From positions 558,001-622,000 of the forward strand of contig CP058667.1 in assembly GCA_020544305.1 (NCBI GenBank): a DNA stretch of 64,000 nucleotides. Reading direction: 5' to 3'. The notes beneath the pieces were generated by a model. That model ran no database searches, was not told the origin of the DNA, and saw only the letters and a program-made list of their open reading frames with translations. This DNA is from Staphylococcus taiwanensis (GTDB lineage: Bacteria > Bacillota > Bacilli > Staphylococcales > Staphylococcaceae). Shown in pieces: positions 21,043 through 29,970 of the stretch. Positions within the stretch are counted from its first letter, which is position 1, and each line of letters opens with the position of its first letter. The position numbers were made by a program, and so were the translations under genes.

Positions 21043-23007
21043 CTACTTCAAATATCTATCGTGCATTAATAATTTCAAGATACGGATTTGTTCTTTCATG
21101 ACTTTACCATCATTCGTGTCTCTTATCTTTTTACGTTGCAATTCCTCATCCACAACACGACGCACTGATAATTCATCTGCACCATCTGATAACACCTTAT
21201 CTTTAGAATCAAAATGTTGGTGAGCAACAAGCTGCATGCCAAATGAATTATATAACAATGTATATCCAGCAATACCTGTCGTCTTCTGATACGCTTTTGA
21301 GAAACCGCCATCTATAACTAACATCTTACCATCAGCTTTTATTGGATCCTCGCCATCAATTTCCTTAACCGGCGTATGCCCATTAATAATACGTCCTTCA
21401 TCTGGATTCAATCCGAAGTCTTTTAACATCTTGCGAATCATATCTACATCTTCACGTAAATAATAATACGGATTTTTAGGTTCTTTGTGAGATGCTTTGT
21501 CTTCTATAAAGTAACGTTCAAACGTAGTCATCGCTCTTTTACCGAACAGCGAACTATATTTACCCGTCCATAAATACCATACTAAATCCGTTGATAAATC
21601 ATCTGTTAATTCTTTATGGTCATATGCATAACGTACATGTTTCTCAAACACATCTAATAAGTCACGACCTTTATGAAGCTCGTCTTCAATTTCAAATGAT
21701 TCCATTTCACCATTTTCATCTACTGGAATACAACCATGAATTAGTAAATTGCCATTATACGGTAAGTATAAGTTACCTTTTTGCATTAAGAATGACATGT
21801 GGCGTTTCAATTTCTCAGATTGCTGGAATGAAAGTAATAATTTATTGATGACATCCTCTTCCTCAGGTAGTAATTTTCCAGGATCTTCTGGGTCAATTGT
21901 ACTGAAACATGTATCTTTTAAAGGATATGTTTTGCCATAAATCGTGATTTCATTTGTATCGTAGTTGACCTTTTCCAAGACTAAACGATCTTCCATTTCA
22001 AAGTTAGGACGACGTTTAATAATTGGCATTTCAAGTTTAAATTGAATCATTGCGATAGCTTGATGAATCTTAGTAATTTGACTCTCTTCTAATTTAGATA
22101 ATGCTGCTGGTTTATCAGGACGTTTCTTCGGTTTAAAAGCAGGATTATCACCACTATAGTATTCTTCAGCCAATGTTAATAATGGGCGTAAGTTAATACC
22201 ATAAGCGTCTTCGATAATATCTAGATTGTCATAACGCGCACAGATGCGGAGTAGGTTAGCAAGGCATACTTTAGAACCTGCGTAAGCACCCACCCATAAG
22301 ACATCATGGTTACCCCATTGGATATCGACAGAGTGATAGTTGATAAGTGTTTCCATAATCTTATCTGGTTGTGGTCCACGGTCATAGATATCACCAACAA
22401 CGTGTAAATGATCTACGACAAGTCGTTGTACACTATAGGATAAACCGATAATTAAATCATCAGATTGTTCTAATTCAATAATTTGGTTTACAAGTGTTTC
22501 ATAGTAAGATTTTTTGTTATTAAATTCATTACTTTTATAGAGTAATTCTTCAACAATATATGTAAATTCTTCAGGTAACGCTTTGCGTAATTTGGAACGT
22601 GTATATTTTGAAGAACAATACGTAATCAATTCAATTAAGCGTTCAATGGTAGTAATGTACCAAACGTTCAATTTACCTTTAGAATCGAAATTATTTTTGA
22701 CGAGTTTTAATTTTTCTTCTGGATAATACACAAGTGCTGCTAAGTCATCAATTTCTTTTTGAGATAATTTATCTTCATAGATGTCATTAATCTTAGCTCG
22801 AACATTTCCTGAGCCGTTACGCAACACATGTTGGAATGATTCATACTCGCCGTGTAAGTCGCTGACAAAGTGTTCCGTACCTTTAGGTAATTCTAATATA
22901 GATTCTAAATTGATAATTTCTGTCGCTAATTTCTCTGGACTATCAAATTGTTGTGATAGTAAGTCTAAATATTTTTCTCTTAATTCACTTTCAGTCGTTT
23001 GAGTCAT
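21043..23007 (-). CDS. fbp: Fructose-1,6-bisphosphatase class III
   Basis: A 654-residue Mn-dependent gluconeogenic enzyme that hydrolyses fructose 1,6-bisphosphate to fructose 6-phosphate in the cytoplasm. Calcineurin-like phosphoesterase motifs are visible: SDLHGEYE (about residue 47), [17 protein letters not shown] and INGHTPVKE, and the sequence is near-identical in layout to the S. aureus protein, which is also 654 residues. I start at the ATG of MTQTTE (23007), 11 bases after AGGAG; the in-frame GTG at 23019 overlaps that site. It is transcribed alone, preceded by two terminators of the DedA gene. Confidence 0.95.
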   Translation of the reverse strand: MTQTTESELREKYLDLLSQQFDSPEKLATEIINLESILELPKGTEHFVSDLHGEYESFQHVLRNGSGNVRAKINDIYEDKLSQKEIDDLAALVYYPEEKLKLVKNNFDSKGKLNVWYITTIERLIELITYCSSKYTRSKLRKALPEEFTYIVEELLYKSNEFNNKKSYYETLVNQIIELEQSDDLIIGLSYSVQRLVVDHLHVVGDIYDRGPQPDKIMETLINYHSVDIQWGNHDVLWVGAYAGSKVCLANLLRICARYDNLDIIEDAYGINLRPLLTLAEEYYSGDNPAFKPKKRPDKPAALSKLEESQITKIHQAIAMIQFKLEMPIIKRRPNFEMEDRLVLEKVNYDTNEITIYGKTYPLKDTCFSTIDPEDPGKLLPEEEDVINKLLLSFQQSEKLKRHMSFLMQKGNLYLPYNGNLLIHGCIPVDENGEMESFEIEDELHKGRDLLDVFEKHVRYAYDHKELTDDLSTDLVWYLWTGKYSSLFGKRAMTTFERYFIEDKASHKEPKNPYYYLREDVDMIRKMLKDFGLNPDEGRIINGHTPVKEIDGEDPIKADGKMLVIDGGFSKAYQKTTGIAGYTLLYNSFGMQLVAHQHFDSKDKVLSDGADELSVRRVVDEELQRKKIRDTNDGKVMKEQIRILKLLMHDRYLK

Positions 23008-23090
23008 ATGATTTTTCACTCCTGTGTGGCATTATTGTTTATTTTTGAAAAGGGTGGTCAAATTATAAAACCGCTTACATTGATTATCTT

Positions 23091-23122
23091 TAAAAAGCAT
23101 CACTTTTTCAATGGTGATGCTT
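23091..23122 (-). terminator. Second terminator between DedA gene and fbp
   Basis: On the minus strand AAGCATCAC / GTGATGCTT with a 10-base loop is followed by TTTTTAAAG. It backs up the stronger hairpin at 23167-23200. Confidence 0.7.
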
Positions 23123-23159
23123 AAGAAACACAAAATTGATTGTCTAACTTTTGAACTTT

Positions 23160-23200
23160 AATAAAATGACTGTCAATAAAGAGAACTTTATTGACAGTCA
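23160..23200 (-). terminator. Terminator of DedA gene
   Basis: A perfect 15-bp stem on the minus strand (TGACTGTCAATAAAG and its complement) is followed by TTTTATT, just after the DedA stop codon. Confidence 0.85.
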
Positions 23201-23206
23201 GTATAA

Positions 23207-23821
23207 TTATTTAACGCGGTTTTTATTTTTAAAGAAAATTCTATATAGCACGTAAAGTACTGCAAGAATGATAAGGACGTACATAATATAAGAATATGTG
23301 TGTAAACCAGCCATTAAGGCATCGAAACTACCACTTAACATACGACCTAGTAAGATTAGAGCAAAGTTCCAAATCGTAGTACCTAGTAATGATAAAACAG
23401 CGAATGTGATAACATTCATCTTATTAATACCAGCTGGAATTGTTATTAACACACGCAATACAGGGATGAATCGACATAGCAGTACCGCCCATGCGCCATA
23501 ACGTTTAAACCAATCATTCGCACGTTTCACATCTTTACCTTTAAGCTTGAACCATTTCCCATGTTTATCAACAAAGCGATAAATACTTTCCTCATTAATC
23601 AAACGACAAACATAGTATAGGATTAATAACCCGATAAATGAGGCGATAGTTGAAATAAGGAATAAGACTGGAATCGAAAGGCCTGATTTAACTGACATTA
23701 ACCCAGCAAACGTAAGTATGATTTCAGAAGGGACGACAGGTAAGACATTCTCTAATAAGATTAAAATGAATATCGCTGTATAGCCCCATTGACTAATAAA
23801 ATTAGTAATTAATTGTTCCAT
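23207..23821 (-). CDS. DedA family membrane protein
   Basis: A 204-residue inner-membrane protein of the DedA/SNARE-associated superfamily. Diagnostic segments are the N-terminal membrane-entry helix ENVLPVVPSEIILTFAG (about 24-40), with the conserved Glu after the Pro-Ser, and CRFIPVLRVLITIPAGINKM (about 116-135), with the conserved Arg pair. Two C-terminal transmembrane helices and a basic tail follow. DedA proteins act in lipid-carrier recycling and envelope homeostasis; some flip undecaprenyl phosphate. The precise role of this paralogue is unknown. The RBS is AAAAGGAG. Confidence 0.88.
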   Translation of the reverse strand: MEQLITNFISQWGYTAIFILILLENVLPVVPSEIILTFAGLMSVKSGLSIPVLFLISTIASFIGLLILYYVCRLINEESIYRFVDKHGKWFKLKGKDVKRANDWFKRYGAWAVLLCRFIPVLRVLITIPAGINKMNVITFAVLSLLGTTIWNFALILLGRMLSGSFDALMAGLHTYSYIMYVLIILAVLYVLYRIFFKNKNRVK

Positions 23822-23865
23822 TTATTAATATGAACTCCTTTTATTGAAAGCTTTATTTGTGAAAT

Positions 23866-23910
23866 AAAAAATTCATAGTAAATTCATTATAATAAAATTT
23901 ACTATGAATT
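23866..23910 (-). terminator. Terminator of the thiazole operon
   Basis: A perfect 15-bp stem AATTCATAGTAAATT / AATTTACTATGAATT followed by T-rich sequence on the minus strand, downstream of thiF. Confidence 0.85.
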
Positions 23911-23934
23911 GCTTGTATAAACCTACGACTCTTA

Positions 23935-24933
23935 TTATTTTAACGCTTTCAAATAAGAATGATACAGTTGATATGCTTCATCATCATCTTCTATGCCATA
24001 AACGTTCATACGTCCATCCTTGAATAACGTAATGTCATACGTACCATCTTTAATTAATTTGGCAAATGAAGTTGCTTTAACAATATCACCTGGGAAATGC
24101 TCGGCATAATCAAATACGCTTGATTCATATCGAAACAAATACGTCTTGTCACATAAGCTTTCAATCTGTTGTTGCTGTTTCGTTTCAAGCAATGTGTACT
24201 TTTGATGTTCACACACTTCACAAGAAGTATCTTTCAACACATCGACATTCATTGCTTTATACTCAATATTAAATGCATCAAGTGTGATTAATTTTCTTGA
24301 AAAGCCGTGCCCTGATAAATAGCGGATTGCTTCGGATACTTCGTAACTTGCGACTTGTGCAATAACAGGTGGTAGTACACCGTTAATTGCACAACTTTCA
24401 CCACTTGAAGGCATCTGTTTGAGTAAACATTTAAGACAAGGCCCTTCAAAATCTATACCATAAACGGTACCTTTACTGCCGACTGCGGCACCATAAACCC
24501 AAGGTATTTGATATTTATGGCACGTTTCATTGATAAGATAACGTATTTTAAAATGATCCATGCCATCAATAACGATGTCAGGTTGTACTTCTTGAAAGAG
24601 CGTTTCAATATTTGTTGAATCTATTTCTTGATAATACGTTGTTACATCCACATTTGAATTAATGTGTGCAATTTTTTCTTTAACGGCATGTACTTTAGGT
24701 GTCATATTTAGAGCATCATCCTCGGTATATAACGCTTGACGATGCAAATTAGACACTTCAACAATATCCATATCTACAATGGTTAGATGGTGAGCACCCA
24801 TGCGCGCAAGTTGTTCAGCAACGTGACTGCCTAAGGCACCGGCACCTAGGATTAAAATATTGGCATGCATTAAGGCTTCTTGGCCATTTTCACCAAAAGG
24901 AGAAAATCGTGTTTGACGATGATAACGTTGCAT
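23935..24933 (-). CDS. thiF: Sulfur-carrier adenylyltransferase ThiF
   Basis: A 332-residue E1-like enzyme that adenylates the C-terminal glycine of ThiS, preparing it for thiocarboxylate formation. The ATP-binding loop is GAGALG (30-35), followed by the R-finger region SNLHRQALY and the D-G-M-D-H motif. Zinc-type Cys pairs appear as CLKC and CEVC. Compared with ThiF of about 250 residues, this one has a C-terminal extension of some 80 residues, as in longer MoeB/ThiF forms. The start overlaps the thiG stop by one base, indicating translational coupling. The neighbours make ThiF far more likely than MoeB. Confidence 0.88.
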   Translation of the reverse strand: MQRYHRQTRFSPFGENGQEALMHANILILGAGALGSHVAEQLARMGAHHLTIVDMDIVEVSNLHRQALYTEDDALNMTPKVHAVKEKIAHINSNVDVTTYYQEIDSTNIETLFQEVQPDIVIDGMDHFKIRYLINETCHKYQIPWVYGAAVGSKGTVYGIDFEGPCLKCLLKQMPSSGESCAINGVLPPVIAQVASYEVSEAIRYLSGHGFSRKLITLDAFNIEYKAMNVDVLKDTSCEVCEHQKYTLLETKQQQQIESLCDKTYLFRYESSVFDYAEHFPGDIVKATSFAKLIKDGTYDITLFKDGRMNVYGIEDDDEAYQLYHSYLKALK

Positions 24934-25700
24934 TATAAGAAGCCTAAACCTTCTGTAGGGCTTGATGCTTGTGCAGTATATTTAACCGGGATTCGGCCAG
25001 CTTCATAAGAAAGGCGACCGGCATGAATACCTAATTTCATTGCTTCAGCCATCTTCACTGGGTCTTTCGCGCCTGAAACGGCAGTATTTAATAGAATGCC
25101 ATCCGCCCCTAATTCCATTGCATGACATGCGTCTTTTGGTGAACCAATACCTGCATCAACAATCACAGGCACATTAGAATTCTTAATTATATAACTTAGG
25201 TTGAGTTGATTGTTAATGCCACGACCAGTGCCAATTGGTGACGCAAGTGGCATCACAGCATGTACGCCTAGTTCTTCTAAACGTTTGGCTAAGACGACGT
25301 CATTTGAAATATATGGACATACGATATAGCCTTTGTCTAATAATACTTTACAAGCTTCATATGTTTCGAATGGGTCAGGTAATAATGTTTCATCATCACC
25401 AATGACCTCAACTTTAATCATGTCACAGACACCGGCATGCTTTGCGATTTCGGCAATACGAATCGCTTCTTCAGCTGTTTTCGCACCTGCTGTATTTGGA
25501 AAAGTGATGAAATCTTTTAAATTAATGTTCGCAAGTGGGTTAGGTAGATTCTTGTCGTATAAGTTCATACGTCTTACTGCGAATGTAAGTACATTTGTTT
25601 CTGATGCTTTAATGGCTTCTGTTTGGATGTCTTCATTTTCAAATTTACCAGTACCTAATAACAAACGAGAGTGTAATTCTAAGTTTCCAATTTTAAACAT
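24933..25700 (-). CDS. thiG: Thiazole synthase ThiG
   Basis: A 255-residue TIM-barrel enzyme that condenses deoxyxylulose 5-phosphate, dehydroglycine and ThiS-thiocarboxylate into the thiazole phosphate of thiamine. Lys96 ([10 protein letters not shown]) is the Schiff-base lysine position known from Bacillus Thi[15 protein letters not shown] loop and [20 protein letters not shown] are further signatures. I start at 25700, where GGAGG stands 8 bases upstream; the in-frame extension to 25718 would overlap thiS. Only one base separates thiS stop and this ATG. Confidence 0.93.
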   Translation of the reverse strand: MFKIGNLELHSRLLLGTGKFENEDIQTEAIKASETNVLTFAVRRMNLYDKNLPNPLANINLKDFITFPNTAGAKTAEEAIRIAEIAKHAGVCDMIKVEVIGDDETLLPDPFETYEACKVLLDKGYIVCPYISNDVVLAKRLEELGVHAVMPLASPIGTGRGINNQLNLSYIIKNSNVPVIVDAGIGSPKDACHAMELGADGILLNTAVSGAKDPVKMAEAMKLGIHAGRLSYEAGRIPVKYTAQASSPTEGLGFL

Positions 25701-25701
25701 G

Positions 25702-25902
25702 TTATCCGCCTCCAACAAATTCTAATAATTCTAATTGATCATCTTCACGTACAGTATGAATGTCATAATCATCTTGTTTAATTAATGTTTTATTATGTTC
25801 AACGATGACACGTTCAGGGTCGAGTTCTAATGAAACTAACACCTGATTAATCGATTGTTCAGAATCAAATGTGAAAGCATCGCCGTTAATGATACACTTC
25901 AT
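25702..25902 (-). CDS. thiS: Sulfur carrier protein ThiS
   Basis: A 66-residue ubiquitin-like sulfur carrier. It starts [15 protein letters not shown] and ends with the required Gly-Gly C-terminus (EFVGGG), whose last glycine is adenylated by ThiF and converted to a thiocarboxylate. The segment [11 protein letters not shown] (about 30-40) is typical. It overlaps the end of thiO by 17 bases. Confidence 0.93.
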   Translation of the reverse strand: MKCIINGDAFTFDSEQSINQVLVSLELDPERVIVEHNKTLIKQDDYDIHTVREDDQLELLEFVGGG

Positions 25903-27001
25903 TATTTAGCCTCCTAGATACATTGAATGATTCATAATTGCGTAGTTTAACGCCTGTAAATAGCCAATTTGCGATATCGCGTCCAATGACTGGAGATAAT
26001 AAAATGCCATTGCGATAATGACCTGAAATGACATATAAGCCATCATCGATACAATCCATGATTGGCACTTCACCTTCAGTGTATGGACGAACACCTGACC
26101 ATTGTTTAATGACTTTGCCATGAGCTAGCTCAGGAATACGTTCATTGGCGTAATGATGAAGCCAAGAAATTCCGTACTCTGTATTGCCAACTGAATAGTT
26201 GTCGAACTCACTTGTTGCGCCAACTAAGAAGCGGTTAGGTTGTTTAGGAACAATATAACAACCATTTGTCATAAAGATCGTCTTATCTAAATCGAGGTCA
26301 TCATGTTCAATGAGTAACACTTCACCCTTAACACCAACGACATGTCTAGGAAGGTGATAGTGTTCTAACAATTGCGATGTCCACGCGCCACCAGCTACAA
26401 TCACTTTCTTCGCATAGAGTGTGTCATTTGACGTAGACACTTGATAATAACCATTATGGCGCTCGATTGCTGTCACTTCAGTATTAAAATAACGTTTCAC
26501 TTGACGTTGTTGTAATGACTTATAAAGTGCTTTCGTATAGTGATTGGCATTCACTTGGCCATCGTTCGGAATATAAATAGCCATCTCACTAGCTGTAACC
26601 GTACCATTGGTTAAATCAATTAAGTCATGTTCAGCTAATTCAACGACACTTTTATCTAAACGTTTTAAGAATTGATATTGAGAACGTAACTTCTCCACAT
26701 CTTCAGGACGTGTAGCTACTTTAATTAAACCTGATGGTTGATACTCGATATCGATACCTGTTTCATCTTGTAAGGTGTCACATAGTTCCGGGAAAAGGGC
26801 ACGCGATTCAAGCGCTAGTCGAAATAAATCAGTATCTTCAGTAAATTCATTCTGTGCACCAAGCATGCCACCAGCTTTATATGACGCATGCTTACCTGGT
26901 ACATCACGATCAACAAGTGCAATATCCATTTGTGATTGACTTAATTGTCTAGCGATAGACATTCCAATTACACCTGAACCAATAATGAGAACGTCATGCA
27001 T
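25886..27001 (-). CDS. thiO: Glycine oxidase ThiO
   Basis: A 371-residue FAD-dependent oxidase that converts glycine to dehydroglycine (iminoacetate), the nitrogen source for the thiazole ring. The FAD dinucleotide fold is at the N-terminus (VLIIGSGVIGMSIARQL, residues 4-20), followed by SYKAGGMLGAQ (about 40-50). The C-terminal segment has GVRPYTEGEVP and SGHYRNGILLSP, typical of glycine oxidases. Use of ThiO means the pathway is the aerobic Bacillus type, not the ThiH tyrosine-lyase type. It overlaps tenI by 8 bases. Confidence 0.92.
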   Translation of the reverse strand: MHDVLIIGSGVIGMSIARQLSQSQMDIALVDRDVPGKHASYKAGGMLGAQNEFTEDTDLFRLALESRALFPELCDTLQDETGIDIEYQPSGLIKVATRPEDVEKLRSQYQFLKRLDKSVVELAEHDLIDLTNGTVTASEMAIYIPNDGQVNANHYTKALYKSLQQRQVKRYFNTEVTAIERHNGYYQVSTSNDTLYAKKVIVAGGAWTSQLLEHYHLPRHVVGVKGEVLLIEHDDLDLDKTIFMTNGCYIVPKQPNRFLVGATSEFDNYSVGNTEYGISWLHHYANERIPELAHGKVIKQWSGVRPYTEGEVPIMDCIDDGLYVISGHYRNGILLSPVIGRDIANWLFTGVKLRNYESFNVSRRLNNEVYH

Positions 27002-27584
27002 CTTTCAACCACTCCTTTCGTAACTGTTCAATTTGTTGTAAAGATGCGTTCATAAAGAAAGAAATTGCACATACACCTGCAAAGCCAGGAGGAAGTTTAT
27101 GAATGGTATCTTGAGTTATACCTCCTATGGCATAAATTGGAATAGGTATTTGTAAAACATGTTCAATTTCTTCAGAGGATCTTGGTTGCTGATTTGGTTT
27201 AGACGGCGTCGCAAAAATATGACCATAAAAAACATAATCAAGATGTTGGTTGTAAGCTTCTTTAACTGAGGGTAGCGAATGCGTTGACATGCTAACTTCA
27301 ATATCAGGATGTTGCTTTTTAAAATCAAAGGCGACTGAATCCGATTCACGACAATGTAAACGAGTGAGTTGTAGTTGTTGAAGTAAATCAATGTCGCTAT
27401 GAATAATGATTTTTTCTTTAGGGAATCCCTGTTGAATTAAATCCTTAAGACATAGATATAAATCCTCATGAGACATTGGTGTGCGAAAGAGTAAACCGTC
27501 AATACCATCAGCAATGGTTAAGAAATGTTGCATATCTGTAATTGTTAAGTCTTTATACGGGGTTATAGCAATGAAAATGTGCAT
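26994..27584 (-). CDS. tenI: TenI-like thiazole tautomerase (ThiE superfamily)
   Basis: A 196-residue TIM-barrel protein of the ThiE/TenI superfamily and first gene of the operon. In Bacillus TenI aromatises the thiazole tautomer made by ThiG. Visible elements are the phosphate-binding IYAIGGI near residue 150 and HSLPSVKEAYNQHLDYVFYGHIFATPSKP. The ThiE pyrophosphate-binding residues are not evident, which favours TenI over thiamine phosphate synthase. The upstream AAGGAG is only two bases before this ATG (a GTG lies directly upstream), so the exact start is uncertain by one codon. Confidence 0.82.
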   Translation of the reverse strand: MHIFIAITPYKDLTITDMQHFLTIADGIDGLLFRTPMSHEDLYLCLKDLIQQGFPKEKIIIHSDIDLLQQLQLTRLHCRESDSVAFDFKKQHPDIEVSMSTHSLPSVKEAYNQHLDYVFYGHIFATPSKPNQQPRSSEEIEHVLQIPIPIYAIGGITQDTIHKLPPGFAGVCAISFFMNASLQQIEQLRKEWLKDA

Positions 27585-27601
27585 CACTCCTTAATAAAGA
27601 T

Positions 27602-27638
27602 AAAAAAACGCTATTTCCTACGTAGGGAAATAGCGTTT
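27602..27638 (-). terminator. Riboswitch expression-platform terminator
   Basis: On the minus strand AAACGCTATTTCC / GGAAATAGCGTTT (with a short CTACGTA top) is followed by TTTTTTTA and lies directly before tenI. It stops transcription when thiamine pyrophosphate is bound, assuming the usual Firmicute mechanism. Confidence 0.88.
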
Positions 27639-27664
27639 GGCTAAACTTTACGATATCCTTTGCG

Positions 27665-27757
27665 CCACTTTCCTACGCCAGTACAAACTGGATCAGGTTC
27701 CAGGAATTATAAAGTTCGTTCTTTACTCTCAGCCTTAAACAAAGGCACTTCCAGTGG
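27665..27757 (-). ncRNA. TPP riboswitch (THI element) aptamer
   Basis: Reading the minus strand, the aptamer runs from CCACT to AGTGG (P1 stem). It contains the conserved THI-box blocks GGCTGAGA, GAACCTGATCCAG and GGCGTAGGAAAG. The terminator follows about 26 bases later. It is placed to control the tenI-thiO-thiS-thiG-thiF operon in cis in response to thiamine pyrophosphate. Confidence 0.95.
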
Positions 27758-27916
27758 ATGAATTATCATTTTATTTATTTTTATAATGATGAGCGTTTAA
27801 TTTCAAATTCATTCTACAATTTTTTCCTGAAGAGTTCAAATCTAAATTGAAAACATAATTGACACGAATACATATAGAAAAATGCTCAATTTAATAAGAA
27901 ATTTGTAATAACATAT

Positions 27917-27930
27917 TGTAAACGATTTCA
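27917..27930 (+). promoter_or_regulatory. cre (CcpA) site before MFS transporter
   Basis: TGTAAACGATTTCA matches TGNAARCGNWWWCA at every position. It lies about 150 bp upstream of the MFS transporter start, in a gap (27758-28080) where I see no gene apart from a small hairpin near 27965. Catabolite repression of the transporter is the likely meaning. Confidence 0.75.
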
Positions 27931-28080
27931 AAACCTGGTAATATATTTAAAAATAAATGTCGAAGCCCTATCACGACAGGGTTAAAAGGAGATAATTTAT
28001 TTCGTATTAGGGAGTCTGTGAGTATATTAGACATCACAATTTAGAATCAACAAAATTAAAGGAAGTAGGAAAAAGAGAAT

Positions 28081-29361
28081 ATGGTACAAAGACAAAGGAA
28101 AAGTAATGTTCGTTGGTTTTTCGCATTAGCATTTTTTATTATAGGTGTCATTGCTTATATGGATAGATCGAATATTTCATATATTGCACCTCAAATGATG
28201 GAAGATTTACATATGACTAAACAACAGTTTGGTTTATTAGCCTCATTCTTCTCACTAGGTTATGCATTAATGCAAGTGCCTTCAGGGATGTTAGCTGAAA
28301 AGTTTGGTCCACGTAAGATGATTACTATCGCATTAGTATGGTGGAGCGCATTTACCATTTTTACAGGTATGATTAAACATCATGGTTTATTATATCTTGT
28401 GCGTTTCTTATTTGGTATTGGGGAAGCACCAATGTATCCATCTAATGCTGTATTTAATGCTACTTGGTTCTCTAAAGATGAAAAAGGTAGAGCATCTAGT
28501 ATGTTATTAGCAGGTTCATATTTTGGACCAGTATTAGCACCAATCATTACAATTGCGATTGTAAATACATTTAATTGGCAAGCCGTGTTTTACATTTTCG
28601 GTGGCGTAGGAATTATCATTGCGATTTTATGGGGAATTATCGCTAAAGATTTACCAGAACAACATCGTATGGTTAATGAAGCTGAGAAACACTTCATAAT
28701 GGAGAATCGTGATTTAGTTCAAACAAGTAAATCATTACCACCATGGAATCAATTCTTCCGTCGTGTGAGCTTCTACGCAATTGCTGGTCAATATTTCGTA
28801 GTACAGTTTGTTATTTCATTATTCTTAATTTGGTTACCAACGTATTTAACAGAACAATACCACGTCGAATTCAAACATATGACGATTAGTTCATTACCAT
28901 GGTTTATTATGTTTATATTAATCTTATCTGCAGGTGCGATTTCAGACAAAATCTTACGCAGTGGTCAATCAAGATTTGTATCAAGAGGGTTAATCGCGAT
29001 TGTAGGCTTCATCGTCTTTGCAATTTCAATCTTCTTTGCAGTACACACTGAGAACTTATATATTACGATATTCTGGTTGTCACTCGGATTAGGTGGTATG
29101 GGGATCTCAATGGGTATGAGTTGGGCTGCTGCCAATGACATTGGTCGTAACTTTGCAGGAACTGTATCAGGCTGGATGAACTTATGGGGTAACATTGGTG
29201 CCTTATTAAGTCCGTTCTTAGCAGGTGCTTTAGTTGCGTCACTAGGTTGGACAATGACCTTCCAATTATTAATTATCCCGGCTGTAATCGCCGCAATTTT
29301 ATGGCTTTTTGTTACACCAGACAAACCACTTATTAAAGATGAAAGCCGTCAACTTAAATAA
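28081..29361 (+). CDS. MFS transporter, anion:cation symporter (ACS) family
   Basis: A 426-residue, 12-helix transporter. The first helix and loop carry GVIAYMDRSNISYIAPQM, the ACS-family signature (hexuronate, glucarate, galactonate, phthalate transporters). The loop 2-3 motif is GMLAEKFGPRKM, and loop 4 reads RFLFGIGEAPMYPSNA. It is predicted to import an organic anion, perhaps a sugar acid, together with protons. No catabolic genes are adjacent, so the substrate is open. A perfect cre site upstream supports carbon-source regulation. Confidence 0.88.
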   Translation: MVQRQRKSNVRWFFALAFFIIGVIAYMDRSNISYIAPQMMEDLHMTKQQFGLLASFFSLGYALMQVPSGMLAEKFGPRKMITIALVWWSAFTIFTGMIKHHGLLYLVRFLFGIGEAPMYPSNAVFNATWFSKDEKGRASSMLLAGSYFGPVLAPIITIAIVNTFNWQAVFYIFGGVGIIIAILWGIIAKDLPEQHRMVNEAEKHFIMENRDLVQTSKSLPPWNQFFRRVSFYAIAGQYFVVQFVISLFLIWLPTYLTEQYHVEFKHMTISSLPWFIMFILILSAGAISDKILRSGQSRFVSRGLIAIVGFIVFAISIFFAVHTENLYITIFWLSLGLGGMGISMGMSWAAANDIGRNFAGTVSGWMNLWGNIGALLSPFLAGALVASLGWTMTFQLLIIPAVIAAILWLFVTPDKPLIKDESRQLK

Positions 29362-29369
29362 TTAAACAT

Positions 29370-29396
29370 ACTGTCGAATTCGTTCGGCAGTTTTTT
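29370..29396 (+). terminator. Terminator after MFS gene
   Basis: ACTGTCGAA / TTCGGCAGT (one G-U pair) with loop TTCG is followed by TTTTTT. Confidence 0.85.
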
Positions 29397-29517
29397 AATT
29401 TTTCAAAGAAATATCCATCGCTATTTGAAAAAGATGCACCAAGCATCGAATTGTTTATGAACACTATGAAAATGGTAAAATAAACTGAAAACAAATTTAA
29501 ATATGAAGGTGAAAAGC

Positions 29518-29802
29518 ATGATTATTATTAATGCAAAATTAAAAGTAAGTGAAGCACATCGTGAAGAATACTTAAAATTGATGGATAATTTAGTGAAACA
29601 TGCACGTGAAGAAGAAGGTAATACGTTTTATAGCCATTACGAAGATGTCTCAGAACGTAACACATTTGTCGTAGTTGAGAACTATAAAGACCAAGACGCA
29701 GTAGCAGCACATAACAATTCTGATCACTTTAAAGTATTCAGTGATAATATTGGTAATTTTATTACTGAAAAACCTCAAATCGACATTGCAGAAGCAAAAT
29801 AA
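29518..29802 (+). CDS. Putative quinol monooxygenase (ABM domain)
   Basis: A 94-residue single-domain protein of the antibiotic-biosynthesis-monooxygenase (ABM) ferredoxin-like fold, starting MIIINAKLKVSEAHREEYLK. The central EEGNTFYSHYED and NTFVVVENYKDQDAVAAHNNSDHF segments are typical of YgiN/YdhR-like quinol monooxygenases. These act as dimers without a cofactor. The ATG at 29518 follows GAAGGTG; an in-frame ATG at 29503 has no ribosome binding site. Confidence 0.82.
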   Translation: MIIINAKLKVSEAHREEYLKLMDNLVKHAREEEGNTFYSHYEDVSERNTFVVVENYKDQDAVAAHNNSDHFKVFSDNIGNFITEKPQIDIAEAK

Positions 29803-29822
29803 GATTGTTTTATAATAGAAGT

Positions 29823-29884
29823 AAGGAGCGAGACGGTGAAATCTTTTTACAAAAAGATGGATGACTGTTTCGCTCCTCTTTTTT
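29823..29884 (+). terminator. Terminator after ABM gene
   Basis: The outer stem AGGAGCGAGAC / GTTTCGCTCCT is topped by an inner hairpin (ATCTTTTT / AAAAAGAT) and followed by CTTTTTT. Confidence 0.8.
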
Positions 29885-29970
29885 GAACTAAAATCATTTT
29901 TCACTCAAATATATTTATAGAAAAAGTGTTATCATAGTATATGTATGTTTTATAGAAAGGAAAGATAACA

